A DNA stretch of 64,000 nt from Actinopolymorpha cephalotaxi (GTDB lineage Bacteria > Actinomycetota > Actinomycetes > Propionibacteriales > Actinopolymorphaceae). How positions within the stretch are numbered: the first letter of the stretch is position 1; each line of letters opens with the position of its first letter. The translations under genes were made by a program, and so were the position numbers. Where the stretch lies: NCBI RefSeq assembly GCF_013408535.1, contig NZ_JACBZA010000001.1, forward strand, positions 744,001-808,000, given 5' to 3'. Below the pieces are notes generated by a model. The model was given only the letters and a program-made list of their open reading frames with translations. It did no database searches and was not told where the DNA came from. Positions 43,989-53,267 of the stretch are shown piece by piece.

Positions 43989-44408
43989 CAAGGCTTCACT
44001 CCTCAGTTCGTTGCGTGCCGGATCCACCGGCCTCGCAGTTGGCTTGGATTCTGCTGTGTGAACACTTTCACGATCTTTTGCGTGACAATGAGCGCACACC
44101 AATCTCTGGTGGCGGTCACACGTATGTGATCGCGGTACGTCAGCCCCCGGCGCACGCACCGATCGGGTGACTGCGCCTCTCTGCAGGCTCGATAGTTTCA
44201 ACTCTGCCAGCGATACACAAGACCCTTTCCGCGTTATGCCGCGGAAAAGTCCATGTCGGTTACGTCACAATCCAGGCCCAACGGTCACCGAGTGTGATTT
44301 TGATCTACACGCACCGAACATGTCTCCGCAAACCGCACAGGATATCGACGGGCTCGCGCGAGCGCTGCGTCGGTATCCGCGGACCCCGCGGTCGGTAACC
44401 TTCGCGGT
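43989..44408. other. whiB1 control region
   Basis: 420 bases without a gene between divergent whiB1 and the 44409 membrane gene, AT-richer than average. It holds the Crp-type site at 44057-44072 and a TCACA-CGTA-TGTGA dyad at 44116-44129. No open frame with a convincing ribosome site was found. Confidence 0.7.
44057..44072. promoter_or_regulatory. Crp/GlxR-type binding site upstream of whiB1
   Basis: TGTGA-ACACTT-TCACG differs from the symmetric consensus TGTGA-N6-TCACA by one base. It lies about 70-85 bases upstream of the whiB1 start codon. whiB1 of Mycobacterium tuberculosis is known to be controlled by the cAMP-receptor protein, which supports the call. Confidence 0.55.
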
Positions 44409-44900
44409 ATGTCCCGCCGTCGCACCAAGCCCTCGCCGAAGTCGCCGGCCGACCAGCCGGTGGACCGGTCGGTGGACCAGCCGGAGGAACAGCCCGCGGT
44501 GGCAGGGTCCCGTCCGGCCGACCGGCCCGGACGCACGCCTGCGACCCTGCACGCCGCGGCCGCAGTGGCCGGGCTGGAGGCGCTGGGCGCGGCGGCGGCC
44601 GGCGGCTGGCTGACCGTCGAGGCGATCATCACTCGGACCCGCGGGCTGGGTATCGCCGCCAGTGCGGGTGTGTTCGTGCTCGCCACCGGGGTGGGACTCG
44701 GTTTTCTGGCGTGGGGTCTGCTGCGAGGGCGCCGCTGGAGTCGCGGTCCGGTGGTCGCGATCCAGTTGCTGATGCTGCCGCTGGGGTACGAGCTCCTGTC
44801 GGGGAGCACGACCGTCGTCGGCGCGGCCATGCTGGTGGCGGCGATCCTCACGCTGGTGCTCGTCCTTGCGCCGCCGTCGACCGCGGTGTTCCGGGAGTAG
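44409..44900 (+). CDS. Small integral membrane protein of unknown function
   Basis: 163 residues. A basic, Pro-rich cytoplasmic tail (about 50 residues) precedes four hydrophobic helices: TLHAAAAVAGLEALGAAAAGGWL, GIAASAGVFVLATGVGLGFLAWGLL, PVVAIQLLMLPLGYELL, VVGAAMLVAAILTLVLVL. It resembles small actinobacterial membrane proteins without assigned role. ATG start. It converges on sigF with 44 bases between stops. Confidence 0.75.
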   Translation: MSRRRTKPSPKSPADQPVDRSVDQPEEQPAVAGSRPADRPGRTPATLHAAAAVAGLEALGAAAAGGWLTVEAIITRTRGLGIAASAGVFVLATGVGLGFLAWGLLRGRRWSRGPVVAIQLLMLPLGYELLSGSTTVVGAAMLVAAILTLVLVLAPPSTAVFRE

Positions 44901-44944
44901 GGCACCGCGGTCGCGCGGGCCGTACGGTCGAGCGCGCCGAATCC

Positions 44945-45769
44945 TCAGTCCTGCAACAGGCGTTCGCGAAGTTGCGCGAGCGTACGCGACAGCAACCGGG
45001 ACACGTGCATCTGCGAGATGCCGACCTCCGAGGCAATCTGTGATTGCGTCATCCCCTTGAAGAAGCGCAGCAGCAGGATGCGCTTCTCCCGCTCGGGAAG
45101 CTGCAACAGCAGTGGCCGGAGGGCCTCGCGGTACTCCACGCCCTCCAAGGCCTCGTCCTCGCTGCCGAGGGAGTCCACGACCGCGGGTGCGTCGTCTTGT
45201 CCCTGGTCTGGTGCGTCCAGGGACAGGGTGCTGTAGGCGTTGGCCGACTCGAGCCCCTCGAGGACCTCCTCCTCCCGCACGCCGAGTTTGCCGGAGAGTT
45301 CGCCGACCGTCGGTGCCCGGCCGAGCTCCTGGGTGAGGTCGCCGGTCACGGTGGCGAGGGACAGCCGCAGCTCCTGCAGCCGACGGGGAACCCGGATGGC
45401 CCAGCCGCGGTCGCGGAAGTGCCGCTTGAGCTCGCCGACGATGGTGGGTGTGGCGTACGTGGAGAACTCCACGCCGCGTTCGGCGTCGAACCGGTCCACC
45501 GACTTGATCAGGCCGATCGTGCCGACCTGCACCAGGTCGTCCAGCGGCTCGCCGCGGTTGCGGAACCTGCGGGCGAGATGCTCGACCAGTGGCAGGTGCA
45601 TCTCCACGAGCCGGTCGCGGACCTTGCCCCGGCGCGGGTCGTCGCTGTCGATGCGCCCGAGGTGGGCGAAGAGCTCGCGGGTGAGGGTCCGGGTGTCGAG
45701 CACCCGGTCCAGGCCCGGCAGGTCTTCCGGTGCCGGCCCGTAGTCGTGCGTCACTGGGTGTTCGATCAT
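44945..45769 (-). CDS. sigF: Alternative sigma factor of the SigF/SigB group
   Basis: 274 residues with regions 2, 3 and 4: HLPLVEHLARRFRNRGEPLDDLVQVGTIGLIKSVDRF (region 2), ELGRAPTVGELSGKLGV (region 3) and PEREKRILLLRFFKGMTQSQIASEVGISQMHVSRLLSRTL (region 4). The class governs general stress and development in actinomycetes. The start overlaps the upstream anti-sigma gene by 4 bases, indicating stoichiometric co-production. No anti-anti-sigma gene is adjacent. The exact orthologue (SigF, SigB or a paralogue) is uncertain. Confidence 0.9.
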   Translation of the reverse strand: MIEHPVTHDYGPAPEDLPGLDRVLDTRTLTRELFAHLGRIDSDDPRRGKVRDRLVEMHLPLVEHLARRFRNRGEPLDDLVQVGTIGLIKSVDRFDAERGVEFSTYATPTIVGELKRHFRDRGWAIRVPRRLQELRLSLATVTGDLTQELGRAPTVGELSGKLGVREEEVLEGLESANAYSTLSLDAPDQGQDDAPAVVDSLGSEDEALEGVEYREALRPLLLQLPEREKRILLLRFFKGMTQSQIASEVGISQMHVSRLLSRTLAQLRERLLQD

Positions 45770-46362
45770 TTCTCTGCCGCGCCTCTTCCCCGTGGCGGTA
45801 ACTCCGCCGAGGTGCCGCCGGACGCGGCGCTGCCCTCGGGCGACGTACCGGATTCGCCAGTGTGCTTACGGTGACCTCGGCTGCGCTGGTTGCGCGCGTC
45901 GTCGAGGGTGCGGACGGCGCCACCCGATGGGTGCGCCAGGCCCGCGGTCTCGCCACGCTTGGTCAGCGTGACGGTGGCCCGCTGGTGTTCGGGCTCGACG
46001 AGGGTGTCGACCTGGCCGGCGAGTGCGGTGAGCACTGTCCAGGAGAAGGAGTTGCGGGCGGGCACCCGCGGGTTGCGCGAGTGGACCGTCACCGCGACGG
46101 TGAGCTCGTCACCGGAGAGTTCGAACCGGCACTGCAGCTGCGAGCCGGCCACTGCCTGGTGGAGCAGGAGTGCGCTCGCCTCGTCGACGGCGATGCGCAG
46201 ATCCTCGATCTCGTCGAGGGTGAAGTCGAGCCGGGCAGCCAGTGCGGCCGCCGTTGTGCGCAGGACCGAGACGTACGCGGTTCGTGCGGGTACGCCGAGC
46301 TCCACGACGTCGGTGTCCTGGTCGCGGTGTTCCGCCTCGGCGCTGTGCGGTACCTCGGTCAC
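45766..46362 (-). CDS. rsbW: Anti-sigma factor, RsbW/UsfX-like serine kinase family
   Basis: 198 residues. A GHKL-type ATPase fold: YVSVLRTTAAALAARLDFTLDEIEDLRIAVDEASALLL, SFSWTVLTALAGQVDTL. The N box is the actinobacterial variant DEASALLLHQAV and not the classical E-x2-NA-x2-H, so kinase activity may be weak. A 60-residue disordered C-terminal tail is unusual. GTG start with GGAGGAA upstream. It would hold sigF inactive. Confidence 0.88.
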   Translation of the reverse strand: MTEVPHSAEAEHRDQDTDVVELGVPARTAYVSVLRTTAAALAARLDFTLDEIEDLRIAVDEASALLLHQAVAGSQLQCRFELSGDELTVAVTVHSRNPRVPARNSFSWTVLTALAGQVDTLVEPEHQRATVTLTKRGETAGLAHPSGGAVRTLDDARNQRSRGHRKHTGESGTSPEGSAASGGTSAELPPRGRGAAEK

Positions 46363-46650
46363 TGGGGGTTCCTCCGCAGGTGGTTGCAGGGGGCGCTCGA
46401 CGGGTGTGCGCGCGAGGGTCCGGGTGCGCGTCGTCGAGGGGGTCGAACCTGTCGGGCGGGTCTTCGGTCGCAGGCTTCGGTCGCGACAGCCCCACCGTAC
46501 GCCGGGAGACTACCTGCTGGTGGCGGGTTTGGCGACGGGGAGTGCAAAGCGCATCGCTGCATGTGACGACGCGATGTGGCTGCCGTGCCGCGCTGGGACC
46601 GCGTCGGCGCGGCGTGTCGACGCGGTGTGTCGGTGCCGCGCCGTCGGAAA

Positions 46651-46697
46651 GCACGAACCGCACCGGCTCCCGCGGCGCGGGGGTCGATGCGGTTCGT
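46651..46697 (-). terminator. Terminator after sodN
   Basis: ACGAACCGCA (46653-46662) pairs with TGCGGTTCGT (46688-46697), with an inner CCCGCG/CGCGGG stem. On the minus strand it is followed by GCTTTCC. It begins 32 bases past the sodN stop. The rest of the 366-base gap to rsbW (46363-46728) shows no gene. Confidence 0.6.
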
Positions 46698-46728
46698 TGT
46701 TCTGTGCGGTCGCCGTCGGCGTACGCGC

Positions 46729-47130
46729 TCAGGCCTTCTTGGTCTCCCAGAAGATGTCCGCGATCTCGTCGATCTTGGCGAGCAGCTGGTCGGCGGCCTT
46801 GAGGTCGGCCGAGCCCTTGGTGCCCGAGGCGCCGGCGAGCTTGGTGGCCTCGTTGACGAGCGCGTGCAGCTGCGGGTACTTCTCGAAGTGCGGCGGCTTG
46901 AAGTAGTCGGTCCACAGCACCCACAGGTGGTGCTTGACGAGCTCGGCCCGCTGCTCCTTGATCAAGAGTGCCCGAACCCGGAAGTCGGGGTCGGAGTTGC
47001 CCTCGAGCTTCTCGATGATCGCCTTGACGGACTGGGCCTCGATCCGTGCCTGGGCCGGGTCGTACACCCCGCACGGCAGATCACAGTGTGCCGAAACTTC
47101 CACTGCCGGTGCGATCAGACGCGAAAACAT
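46729..47130 (-). CDS. sodN: Nickel superoxide dismutase
   Basis: 133 residues. The propeptide MFSRLIAPAVEVSA is followed by the nickel hook HCDLPCGVYDPAQARIEAQS: after cleavage His1, Cys2 and Cys6 bind nickel. The remaining helical bundle is full length. It removes superoxide in the cytoplasm. The peptidase that frees His1 is probably the divergent sodX gene at 47230. AAGGAAGGG lies upstream of the ATG. Confidence 0.97.
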   Translation of the reverse strand: MFSRLIAPAVEVSAHCDLPCGVYDPAQARIEAQSVKAIIEKLEGNSDPDFRVRALLIKEQRAELVKHHLWVLWTDYFKPPHFEKYPQLHALVNEATKLAGASGTKGSADLKAADQLLAKIDEIADIFWETKKA

Positions 47131-47229
47131 CCTCGCCCTTCCTTCCCAACCGTGTCTGGGTGGTTATGTTCCCTTGCAACGTCTTGTGACACTACTACCG
47201 CATTCAAACACTGGTGAGCGGGGGAGCTT

Positions 47230-47604
47230 GTGCCGCTGTTCGGAATCGCCGTCGTACGCGGCCGGTCCATGCTGCCGACGCTACGGGACGGAGACCGGCT
47301 GGTGGTGCGCTACACGAGCGCGGCGGGCGGCACCGGGACGGCAGGGGAGCCGGAGGTCCCCGTCCGGCCGGGTTCACTTGTGCTGGTCCGGTTGCCACAC
47401 CGTCCGCTGTCGGTGAAACGGCTGGTCCGCCGCGAACCCGAGGGCTGGTGGGTGGAGCGGGACAACCCGTACGAAGGTGTCGACTCCTGGCAGGTCGGCG
47501 CGGTTCCGCCGCAGGACCTGGTCGCCGTCGTGGTCAGCCGGCTCCGGCTCCTCAACGCCGTCGCCCGCCGGGTGCGCGCCCGCCGCGGTGGACGACTGGG
47601 CTGA
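47230..47604 (+). CDS. sodX: Nickel-SOD maturation protease SodX (S24/S26-like)
   Basis: 124 residues. The signal-peptidase-like Ser-Lys dyad is visible as VRGRSMLPTLRDGD (Ser about residue 14) and RPLSVKRLVRRE (Lys about 59). There is no membrane anchor, as expected for the cytoplasmic maturase that trims the SodN propeptide. GTG start with GGGGGAG upstream. It is divergent from sodN with 99 bases between, which supports the pairing. An unusual Thr/Gly-rich insert (residues about 31-42) separates the dyad strands. Confidence 0.9.
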   Translation: MPLFGIAVVRGRSMLPTLRDGDRLVVRYTSAAGGTGTAGEPEVPVRPGSLVLVRLPHRPLSVKRLVRREPEGWWVERDNPYEGVDSWQVGAVPPQDLVAVVVSRLRLLNAVARRVRARRGGRLG

Positions 47605-47606
47605 GG

Positions 47607-48452
47607 TCAGCGGCCGGCCCGGTCCTCCTCGGCGCGCGTGTGCAGGACCCGCTGGAGGAACGCGCGGGTGCGATCGTGGCGCGGGTCGGTGAGCACCTCC
47701 GACGGCCTGCCGGACTCCACCACCACGCCGTCGTCCATGAACACCACGCTGTCGGCGACGTCGCGGGCGAACCCCATCTCGTGCGTGACGACGACCATGG
47801 TCATGCCGTCCAGCGCGAGTTGACGCATCACCTCCAACACCTCGCCCACGAGTTCGGGGTCCAGCGCCGACGTCGGCTCGTCGAACAGCATCAGCTTCGG
47901 CCGCATGGCGAGCGCGCGGGCGATGGCCACCCGCTGTTGCTGGCCGCCGGACAACTGGGCGGGATGCTTGCGCAGGTGGTCGCGCAGTCCCACCCGCTCC
48001 AGCAGGTGCTCTGCGTGCTGTCGGGCGGCCGAGCGCCCTTCACGTCGCACGCGTACCGGCGCCTCCATGACGTTCTCCACCGCGCTCATGTGCGGGAAGA
48101 GGTTGAACTGCTGGAAGACCATGCCGATCTCGCGGCGCTGCGCCGCCACCTCGCTCGGCTTCAGCTCGTGCAGCCGGGTGCCGCGCTGGCGGTAGCCCAC
48201 GAGCTCGCCGTCGACCCACAGCCGGCCGCCGTCGATCTTCTCCAGGTGGTTGATGCAGCGCAGGAACGTCGACTTGCCCGAGCCCGACGGCCCGATCACG
48301 CAGCACACCTGGCCGGTGGGGACGCTGAGGTCGACGCCGCGGAGCACCTCGTGCCGGCCGAAGCGCTTGCGTACCTGTTCGGCCCGCACCATCTCCCCGG
48401 TGTTCGGCACGCCCCCGGTGCCGTCGGTGCTCGTGCTCGCCGGTGTCGTCAT
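47607..48452 (-). CDS. Polar amino-acid ABC transporter, ATP-binding subunit
   Basis: 281 residues. Walker A is GPSGSGKST, the Q loop FQQFNLFPH, signature LSGGQQQRV, Walker [13 protein letters not shown] and the switch His in VVTHEMGFA. This is the GlnQ/HisP pattern. An N-terminal 20-residue Thr/Ser tail is extra. It overlaps the permease gene by 4 bases and is last in the three-gene operon. Confidence 0.95.
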   Translation of the reverse strand: MTTPASTSTDGTGGVPNTGEMVRAEQVRKRFGRHEVLRGVDLSVPTGQVCCVIGPSGSGKSTFLRCINHLEKIDGGRLWVDGELVGYRQRGTRLHELKPSEVAAQRREIGMVFQQFNLFPHMSAVENVMEAPVRVRREGRSAARQHAEHLLERVGLRDHLRKHPAQLSGGQQQRVAIARALAMRPKLMLFDEPTSALDPELVGEVLEVMRQLALDGMTMVVVTHEMGFARDVADSVVFMDDGVVVESGRPSEVLTDPRHDRTRAFLQRVLHTRAEEDRAGR

Positions 48453-49420
48453 GAGCCACCTGCCCCACCGCGGCCGAGCCGCATCCAGGTCGTGCGGGCC
48501 GCACCCGTGGACCGCCCCGACCGGGACGGCCCCCCGCGGGAGAAGTGTCGTTCGACGAAGTGCTGGACGAGCATCAGGACACTGCTCATCGCGAGATACC
48601 ACAGGCACGCGGCCACAAGCATCGGGAACACTTGGAACGTACGGCTGCCGATGCCCTGTAACTGGAACCAGAGTTCGTACGCGGGGACGTAGGCGACCAG
48701 CGCGGTGTCCTTCAGCATCGCGATCGTCTCGTTGCCGGTCGGCGGCACGATCACCCGCATCGCCTGCGGGAGGATGATCCGCCGCAGCGTGAGCGCCCGG
48801 GACATGCCGAGAGACCCGGCCGCGTCAAGCTGGCCTTGCGGGATCGACTGGATGCCCGCGCGCACGATCTCCGCCATGTAGGCGGCCTCGGACAGTGCGA
48901 GGCCGAGGATGGCGGCGACGAAGCCGGAGATGACCGTACGCGCGTCGAAACCGAACAGCCGTCCGCCGAGGTCCACCCCCAGCAGGTCCGCCAGCGCCCA
49001 GTCGAACGGAACGCCGAACTCGAACCGCCGGTAGAGGATCCCGAGGTTGCCGAACAGCACCAGCAGCACGACGCGGGGTACGGCACGGAAGAACCAGATG
49101 TACAGCCACGCGATCCCGGACAGGATCGGGTTGACCGACAGCCGCATCACCGCGAGCACCACGCCGAGCGCGATCCCGATCGCCATCGCCACGACCGTGA
49201 GTGCGATCGAGGTGCGGGCGCCGTCGAGGACCGGCCCGGAGAAGGCGTTGCGGGCCATGAAGTCCCACTGGAACGCCTTGTTCGTGAGCAGCATGTGCGC
49301 GAACATCGCCGCGAGTACGACGATGACCGCGCTAGCGGCCCACCGCCACGGGTGGCGGACCGGGACCGCCTCGACGTCGTGCGCCTGCCCGGACGGGGTC
49401 TGGGTGCGTGCTTCGCTCAT
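48449..49420 (-). CDS. Polar amino-acid ABC transporter, permease subunit
   Basis: 323 residues with about five to six membrane helices. The HisM/GlnP family signature region includes [26 protein letters not shown] and the EAA loop [34 protein letters not shown] 40-residue Arg/Ser/Gly-rich C-terminal tail is unusual. ATG at 49420; both ends overlap neighbours by 4 bases. Confidence 0.95.
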   Translation of the reverse strand: MSEARTQTPSGQAHDVEAVPVRHPWRWAASAVIVVLAAMFAHMLLTNKAFQWDFMARNAFSGPVLDGARTSIALTVVAMAIGIALGVVLAVMRLSVNPILSGIAWLYIWFFRAVPRVVLLVLFGNLGILYRRFEFGVPFDWALADLLGVDLGGRLFGFDARTVISGFVAAILGLALSEAAYMAEIVRAGIQSIPQGQLDAAGSLGMSRALTLRRIILPQAMRVIVPPTGNETIAMLKDTALVAYVPAYELWFQLQGIGSRTFQVFPMLVAACLWYLAMSSVLMLVQHFVERHFSRGGPSRSGRSTGAARTTWMRLGRGGAGGS

Positions 49421-50331
49421 GAGGAGGCGGACTCGACCTTCACCCGGTCGGCGGTGATGGCGCCCTTCTCGTTGCCCCACTTCTTCAGGATCTTGGCGTA
49501 GGTGCCGTCGTCGATGATCGCCTTGGTGGCGGCGGCGATCGCGTCGGCGAACTTCTTCTGGTCCTTTCCGACGATGAAGCCGTACGGTGCCTGGCCGTAC
49601 GGCTCACCGAGCAAGGCCAGCTTGCCCTGGCTCTGCCGCACGGCGTACACGGCGATCGGAAGGTCGGCGGTCATCGCGTCGTACTTGCCGGTGACGACGT
49701 TGCTGGTCACGGTGTCCTGCCCGGGCAGCGCCTGCACGCCGATCTTCGGCTTGCCGGCGGCGACGCACTTCTTCGACCGGGCCTCCAGGTCGGGCACCTC
49801 GACGGTGTCCTTCTGCACCCCGACCTGCAGACCGCAGGCGCTGTCGATGCTGACCTTCTTGGGGTTGCCCTTCTCCGTGACCCACTGAATGGGGGAGTTG
49901 AAGTAGGAGATCATCAGCACCTGCTTGGTGCGTTCGGGGTTGATCGTGAACGACGACACGCCCGCTTCGTACTTGCCCGACTGCACCGCGGGCAGGATGT
50001 TCCCGAACTCGCTGGGCACCCAGTCGACCCGCAAGCCCAGCTTGGCGGCGATCGCGTCGTACAGCTCGACGTCCATGCCGATCACCGTCTTGCCGTCGGC
50101 GTCCATGAACTCGTTCGGCGCGTAGGACGCGTCGGTGCCGACCCTGATCTTCTTGTCCGCCTTGATCTCCTGCGGCACCATCGCGGCGAGCTTGCTGTCG
50201 GCCTTGGTGGTGACGGTCGGTTTGGTGGCCGAACCGGACTGGCTGCTGCTGCCACAGCCGGCGAGCACGGTCGCGGCGGCGACGAGCACCGCGCACGAGG
50301 TGGTCGCGAGGCGGGTGAACTGCCTGGGCAT
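49417..50331 (-). CDS. Polar amino-acid ABC transporter, substrate-binding lipoprotein
   Basis: 304 residues. A lipoprotein signal peptide ends in the lipobox LAGC (Cys about residue 26), so it is tethered outside the membrane. The mature part is a SBP_bac_3 domain: KIRVGTDASYAPNEFMDADGKTVIGMDVELYDAIAAKLG. The motif fits glutamate, glutamine or other polar amino acids; the exact substrate is unclear. First gene of the operon. Confidence 0.94.
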   Translation of the reverse strand: MPRQFTRLATTSCAVLVAAATVLAGCGSSSQSGSATKPTVTTKADSKLAAMVPQEIKADKKIRVGTDASYAPNEFMDADGKTVIGMDVELYDAIAAKLGLRVDWVPSEFGNILPAVQSGKYEAGVSSFTINPERTKQVLMISYFNSPIQWVTEKGNPKKVSIDSACGLQVGVQKDTVEVPDLEARSKKCVAAGKPKIGVQALPGQDTVTSNVVTGKYDAMTADLPIAVYAVRQSQGKLALLGEPYGQAPYGFIVGKDQKKFADAIAAATKAIIDDGTYAKILKKWGNEKGAITADRVKVESASS

Positions 50332-50580
50332 GGCACGTCCTTTGCGTGTGAACTGCTGGTGCGGACTACCGCGGGGTCCCGCGAGTTCGCGTTGTCCCCC
50401 GCGAGGCCGAACATGGTATGACAGACTCCTCTGATACGGGTGATCCCCGTTCGACGCAGCGACCGACCCGGACCCTCCCGTCGCCGCCGCGATCTCGTCT
50501 TTCTCGTGCGCCGGCCGGGCACCGAACGCGTGCCCCCGCCACGATCCGGTCCGTTCTCCCTTCCAACCCGCAGGGTCCTC

Positions 50581-51819
50581 ATGTCGACAGACTCCTTGAC
50601 AGACTCGTCCGTGTCCGGACTTTCGCCGTCGAATCCGGCTCCGCCGCCCGCGGTGCCGATGGGCGGTGAGGAGGATCCGGCGTTCCCGTTCCACCGCGGC
50701 GGCAAGCTCGAGGTCGCCTCGGCGGTGCCGTTGCGTGGCCGCGACGACCTCTCCCTCGCCTACACCCCGGGTGTCGCCCGGGTCTGCACCGCGATCGCCG
50801 AATCGCCCGAACTCGTCCACGACTACACCTGGAAGTCCCGTTCGGTCGCGGTCGTCACCGACGGCACGGCGGTGCTCGGACTGGGTGACATCGGGCCGAA
50901 GGCTGCGCTCCCGGTGATGGAGGGCAAGGCCCTGCTGTTCAAGAAGTTCGGCGGGGTGGACGCCGTACCCATCTGCCTTGACTGCACCGACGTCGACGAG
51001 CTCGTGGAGACCGTGGCCCGGATCGCGCCGGCGTTCGGCGGCATCAACCTGGAGGACATCTCCGCACCCCGGTGTTTCGAGGTCGAACGACGACTTCGGG
51101 ACCGGCTGGACATCCCGGTCTTCCACGACGACCAGCACGGCACGGCGATCGTCGTCCTGGCAGCACTCACCAACGCCCTCGAGCTGACGCGCCGCAAGCC
51201 GGTGGACATCCGGGTGGTCATCTCCGGTGCGGGCGCGGCCGGCGTCGCGGTCGCGGCCATCCTGCTCGCGGCCGGCGTGGTCAACATCGTGGTGACCGAC
51301 CGCGGCGGTGCGCTGCACCCCGGACGGACCGATCTCAACCCGATCAAGCAGACGCTGGCGCTGACCACGAACCCCACCGGGGTGAGCGGCCCGCTGTCGG
51401 ACGTCCTCGCCGGCGCCGACGTCTTCATCGGCGTGTCGGGCGGGCAGGTCGAGGAGGACCTGGTGGCCGCGATGGCGCCGGACGCGATCGTGTTCGCGCT
51501 GGCCAACCCGACGCCCGAGGTGCATCCGGAGGTCGCCGCCCGGCATGCCGCGGTGGTGGCCACCGGGCGTTCGGACTACCCCAACCAGATCAACAACGTG
51601 CTGGCCTTCCCGGGGGTGTTCCGGGGAGCGCTGGACGTACGGGCCAGCGGGATCAGCGAGGCCATGAAGCTGGCCGCGGCCCAGGCGCTGGCCGGGCTGG
51701 TCGGAACCGACCTCGCCGCCGACCGGATCATCCCCTCGCCGTTCGACGCCCGGGTGGTGCCCGCGGTGGCGGCGGCGGTCGCCGACGCGGCCCGCGCGGA
51801 GGGACTCGCCCGGCGCTGA
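50581..51819 (+). CDS. NAD(P)-dependent malic enzyme
   Basis: 412 residues, the short single-domain bacterial form. It oxidatively decarboxylates malate to pyruvate. Visible are [11 protein letters not shown], the general base Lys in [29 protein letters not shown] (metal Asp), the Rossmann [12 protein letters not shown], and [16 protein letters not shown]. The ATG at 50581 is preferred over 50440 because the family begins near this point; a 25-residue Ser/Pro-rich tail remains. Coenzyme choice is not fixed by the visible residues. Confidence 0.93.
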   Translation: MSTDSLTDSSVSGLSPSNPAPPPAVPMGGEEDPAFPFHRGGKLEVASAVPLRGRDDLSLAYTPGVARVCTAIAESPELVHDYTWKSRSVAVVTDGTAVLGLGDIGPKAALPVMEGKALLFKKFGGVDAVPICLDCTDVDELVETVARIAPAFGGINLEDISAPRCFEVERRLRDRLDIPVFHDDQHGTAIVVLAALTNALELTRRKPVDIRVVISGAGAAGVAVAAILLAAGVVNIVVTDRGGALHPGRTDLNPIKQTLALTTNPTGVSGPLSDVLAGADVFIGVSGGQVEEDLVAAMAPDAIVFALANPTPEVHPEVAARHAAVVATGRSDYPNQINNVLAFPGVFRGALDVRASGISEAMKLAAAQALAGLVGTDLAADRIIPSPFDARVVPAVAAAVADAARAEGLARR

Positions 51820-51902
51820 GTCGGCGCGCTGGTGCGGATGCGGTGCGGGTGCCGGGTCGCGACCGGCTGACGCCACCCGGCCCGCGTCGGTAGGGTCGGA
51901 AC

Positions 51903-52877
51903 GTGTTAGCCGCCTACGCCGCACGACTCGACGCCCGTGACCCGCTGTCCGCACTGGAGTGGGGTGAGCGCCCCGAGCCGCAACCGGCGCCGGACTGGGT
52001 GCGGGTCGACGTCCGGGCCACCGCGCTGAACCACCACGACCTGTGGTCCCTGCGCGGTGTCGGCCTGGCCGAGAAGCAGCTCCCGATGATCCTCGGCTGC
52101 GACGCCGCCGGGGTGGACGAGGACGGCAACGAGGTCGTCGTGCACGCGGTCGTCGGCGACCCGCACTGGCGAGGTGACGAGACGCTCGACCCGCGGCGTT
52201 CGCTGCTGTCCGAGCGGCACCCGGGCACGTTCGCCGAACAGGTGGCGGTGCCCCGCGCCAACCTCCTGCCCAAGCCCGCCTCGCTGTCGTTCGAGGAGGC
52301 GGCCTGCCTGCCCACCTCGTGGCTGACGGCGTACCGCATGCTGTTCACCCAGTCCGGCCTGCGGCCCGGCGACACGGTCCTGGTCCAGGGCGCCGGGGGT
52401 GGCGTGTCGACCGCGCTGGTGGTGCTCGGCAAGGCCGCCGGCCTGCGGGTCTGGGTGACCGGACGGGACGAGGCCAAGCGGGCGCGCGCGGTGGACACGC
52501 TGGGCGCGGACGCCGCGTTCGAGTCCGGAGCCCGGCTGCCCGAGCGGGTCGACGCGGTGATGGAGACGGTCGGCGAGGCCACCTGGAGCCACTCGCTGAA
52601 GGCGCTGCGACCGGGCGGGACGCTGGTGTGCTCGGGTGCCACCAGTGGTCCGAACCCGCCGGCCGAGCTGAACCGGATCTTCTACCTCGGCCTGCGGGTG
52701 GTCGGCTCGACGATGGGTACCCGGGACGAGCTTGCCGCGCTGCTCCGGCTGTGCGACCAGTCCGGCGTCCGGCCGGTGATCGACCGGGTGCTGCCGTTGT
52801 CGCAGGTGAAGGACGGGCTGGCGGCGATGGCCGACGGCGACCTCTTCGGCAAGGTCGTCTTCACGGTCCAGTCGTAG
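51903..52877 (+). CDS. Zinc-binding-dehydrogenase-like quinone oxidoreductase (MDR superfamily)
   Basis: 324 residues. GroES-like N-terminal half with ALNHHDLWSLRGVG and LGCDAAGVDEDG, then a Rossmann half with VQGAGGGVSTALVVLGKAAG. The structural-zinc Cys cluster is absent, so it is a zinc-independent MDR such as a quinone or enone reductase. NADPH is likely. GTG start. Substrate unknown. Confidence 0.87.
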   Translation: MLAAYAARLDARDPLSALEWGERPEPQPAPDWVRVDVRATALNHHDLWSLRGVGLAEKQLPMILGCDAAGVDEDGNEVVVHAVVGDPHWRGDETLDPRRSLLSERHPGTFAEQVAVPRANLLPKPASLSFEEAACLPTSWLTAYRMLFTQSGLRPGDTVLVQGAGGGVSTALVVLGKAAGLRVWVTGRDEAKRARAVDTLGADAAFESGARLPERVDAVMETVGEATWSHSLKALRPGGTLVCSGATSGPNPPAELNRIFYLGLRVVGSTMGTRDELAALLRLCDQSGVRPVIDRVLPLSQVKDGLAAMADGDLFGKVVFTVQS

Positions 52878-52892
52878 TAAGGAGGTACGGCG

Positions 52893-53042
52893 GAACGTCA
52901 CCCCCGGCGCGAGGTCCAGCCCGTCGCGGAGCACCTGTGCGACCGCCGGGAGGGTGTACGGCCAGGCCTCCGGATCGATGTCCGCGCTCTCGCGGCGCAC
53001 CGCCCGGCGGACCACCCGCCGGTCGGACAGGCCGGTGCTCAC
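52893..53042 (-). pseudogene. Truncated N-terminal fragment of an AAA-family ATPase
   Basis: Reading on the minus strand from the GTG at 53042, 50 codons give an N-terminal piece that includes DPEAWPYTLPAVAQVLRDGL and ends APGVTF. In complete actinobacterial AAA-family ATPases this piece leads straight into the Walker A loop (typically LVGENGSGKST). Here it instead runs into sequence antisense to the end of the quinone-oxidoreductase gene. The GTG overlaps the DUF6104 stop (GTGA), showing that the original gene was once coupled. The break lies exactly before the catalytic part, so this is a remnant of a deletion. Confidence 0.6.
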
Positions 53043-53215
53043 TCGTCCTCGTCGTCCAGCCGGGCCAGCCAGGTGGCCAGCCGCTCGATCGGCGTCTCGA
53101 ACTCGGGGTTGAGATCGACGAACTCCTGCAGCCGTCCGGCCAGCCAGGCGAGCGACACCTCGTCGTCGCCCCGGCGGTCGGTCAGTTCCTCGATGCCGCG
53201 GTCGGTGAAGTACAT
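53039..53215 (-). CDS. DUF6104 family small protein
   Basis: 58 residues: MYFTDRGIEELTDRRGDDEV, then an amphipathic helix and an acidic end (RLDDEDE). It lies 52 bases downstream of kgd on the same strand, a conserved position in actinomycetes. Function unknown. ATG at 53215; a longer in-frame start at 53431 lies inside kgd and is not used. Confidence 0.85.
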   Translation of the reverse strand: MYFTDRGIEELTDRRGDDEVSLAWLAGRLQEFVDLNPEFETPIERLATWLARLDDEDE

Positions 53216-53267
53216 CGTGGCTACGAACTCCGGTCTGCGTACGCGGGTGCCGCCGGCGTCCGGCGGA

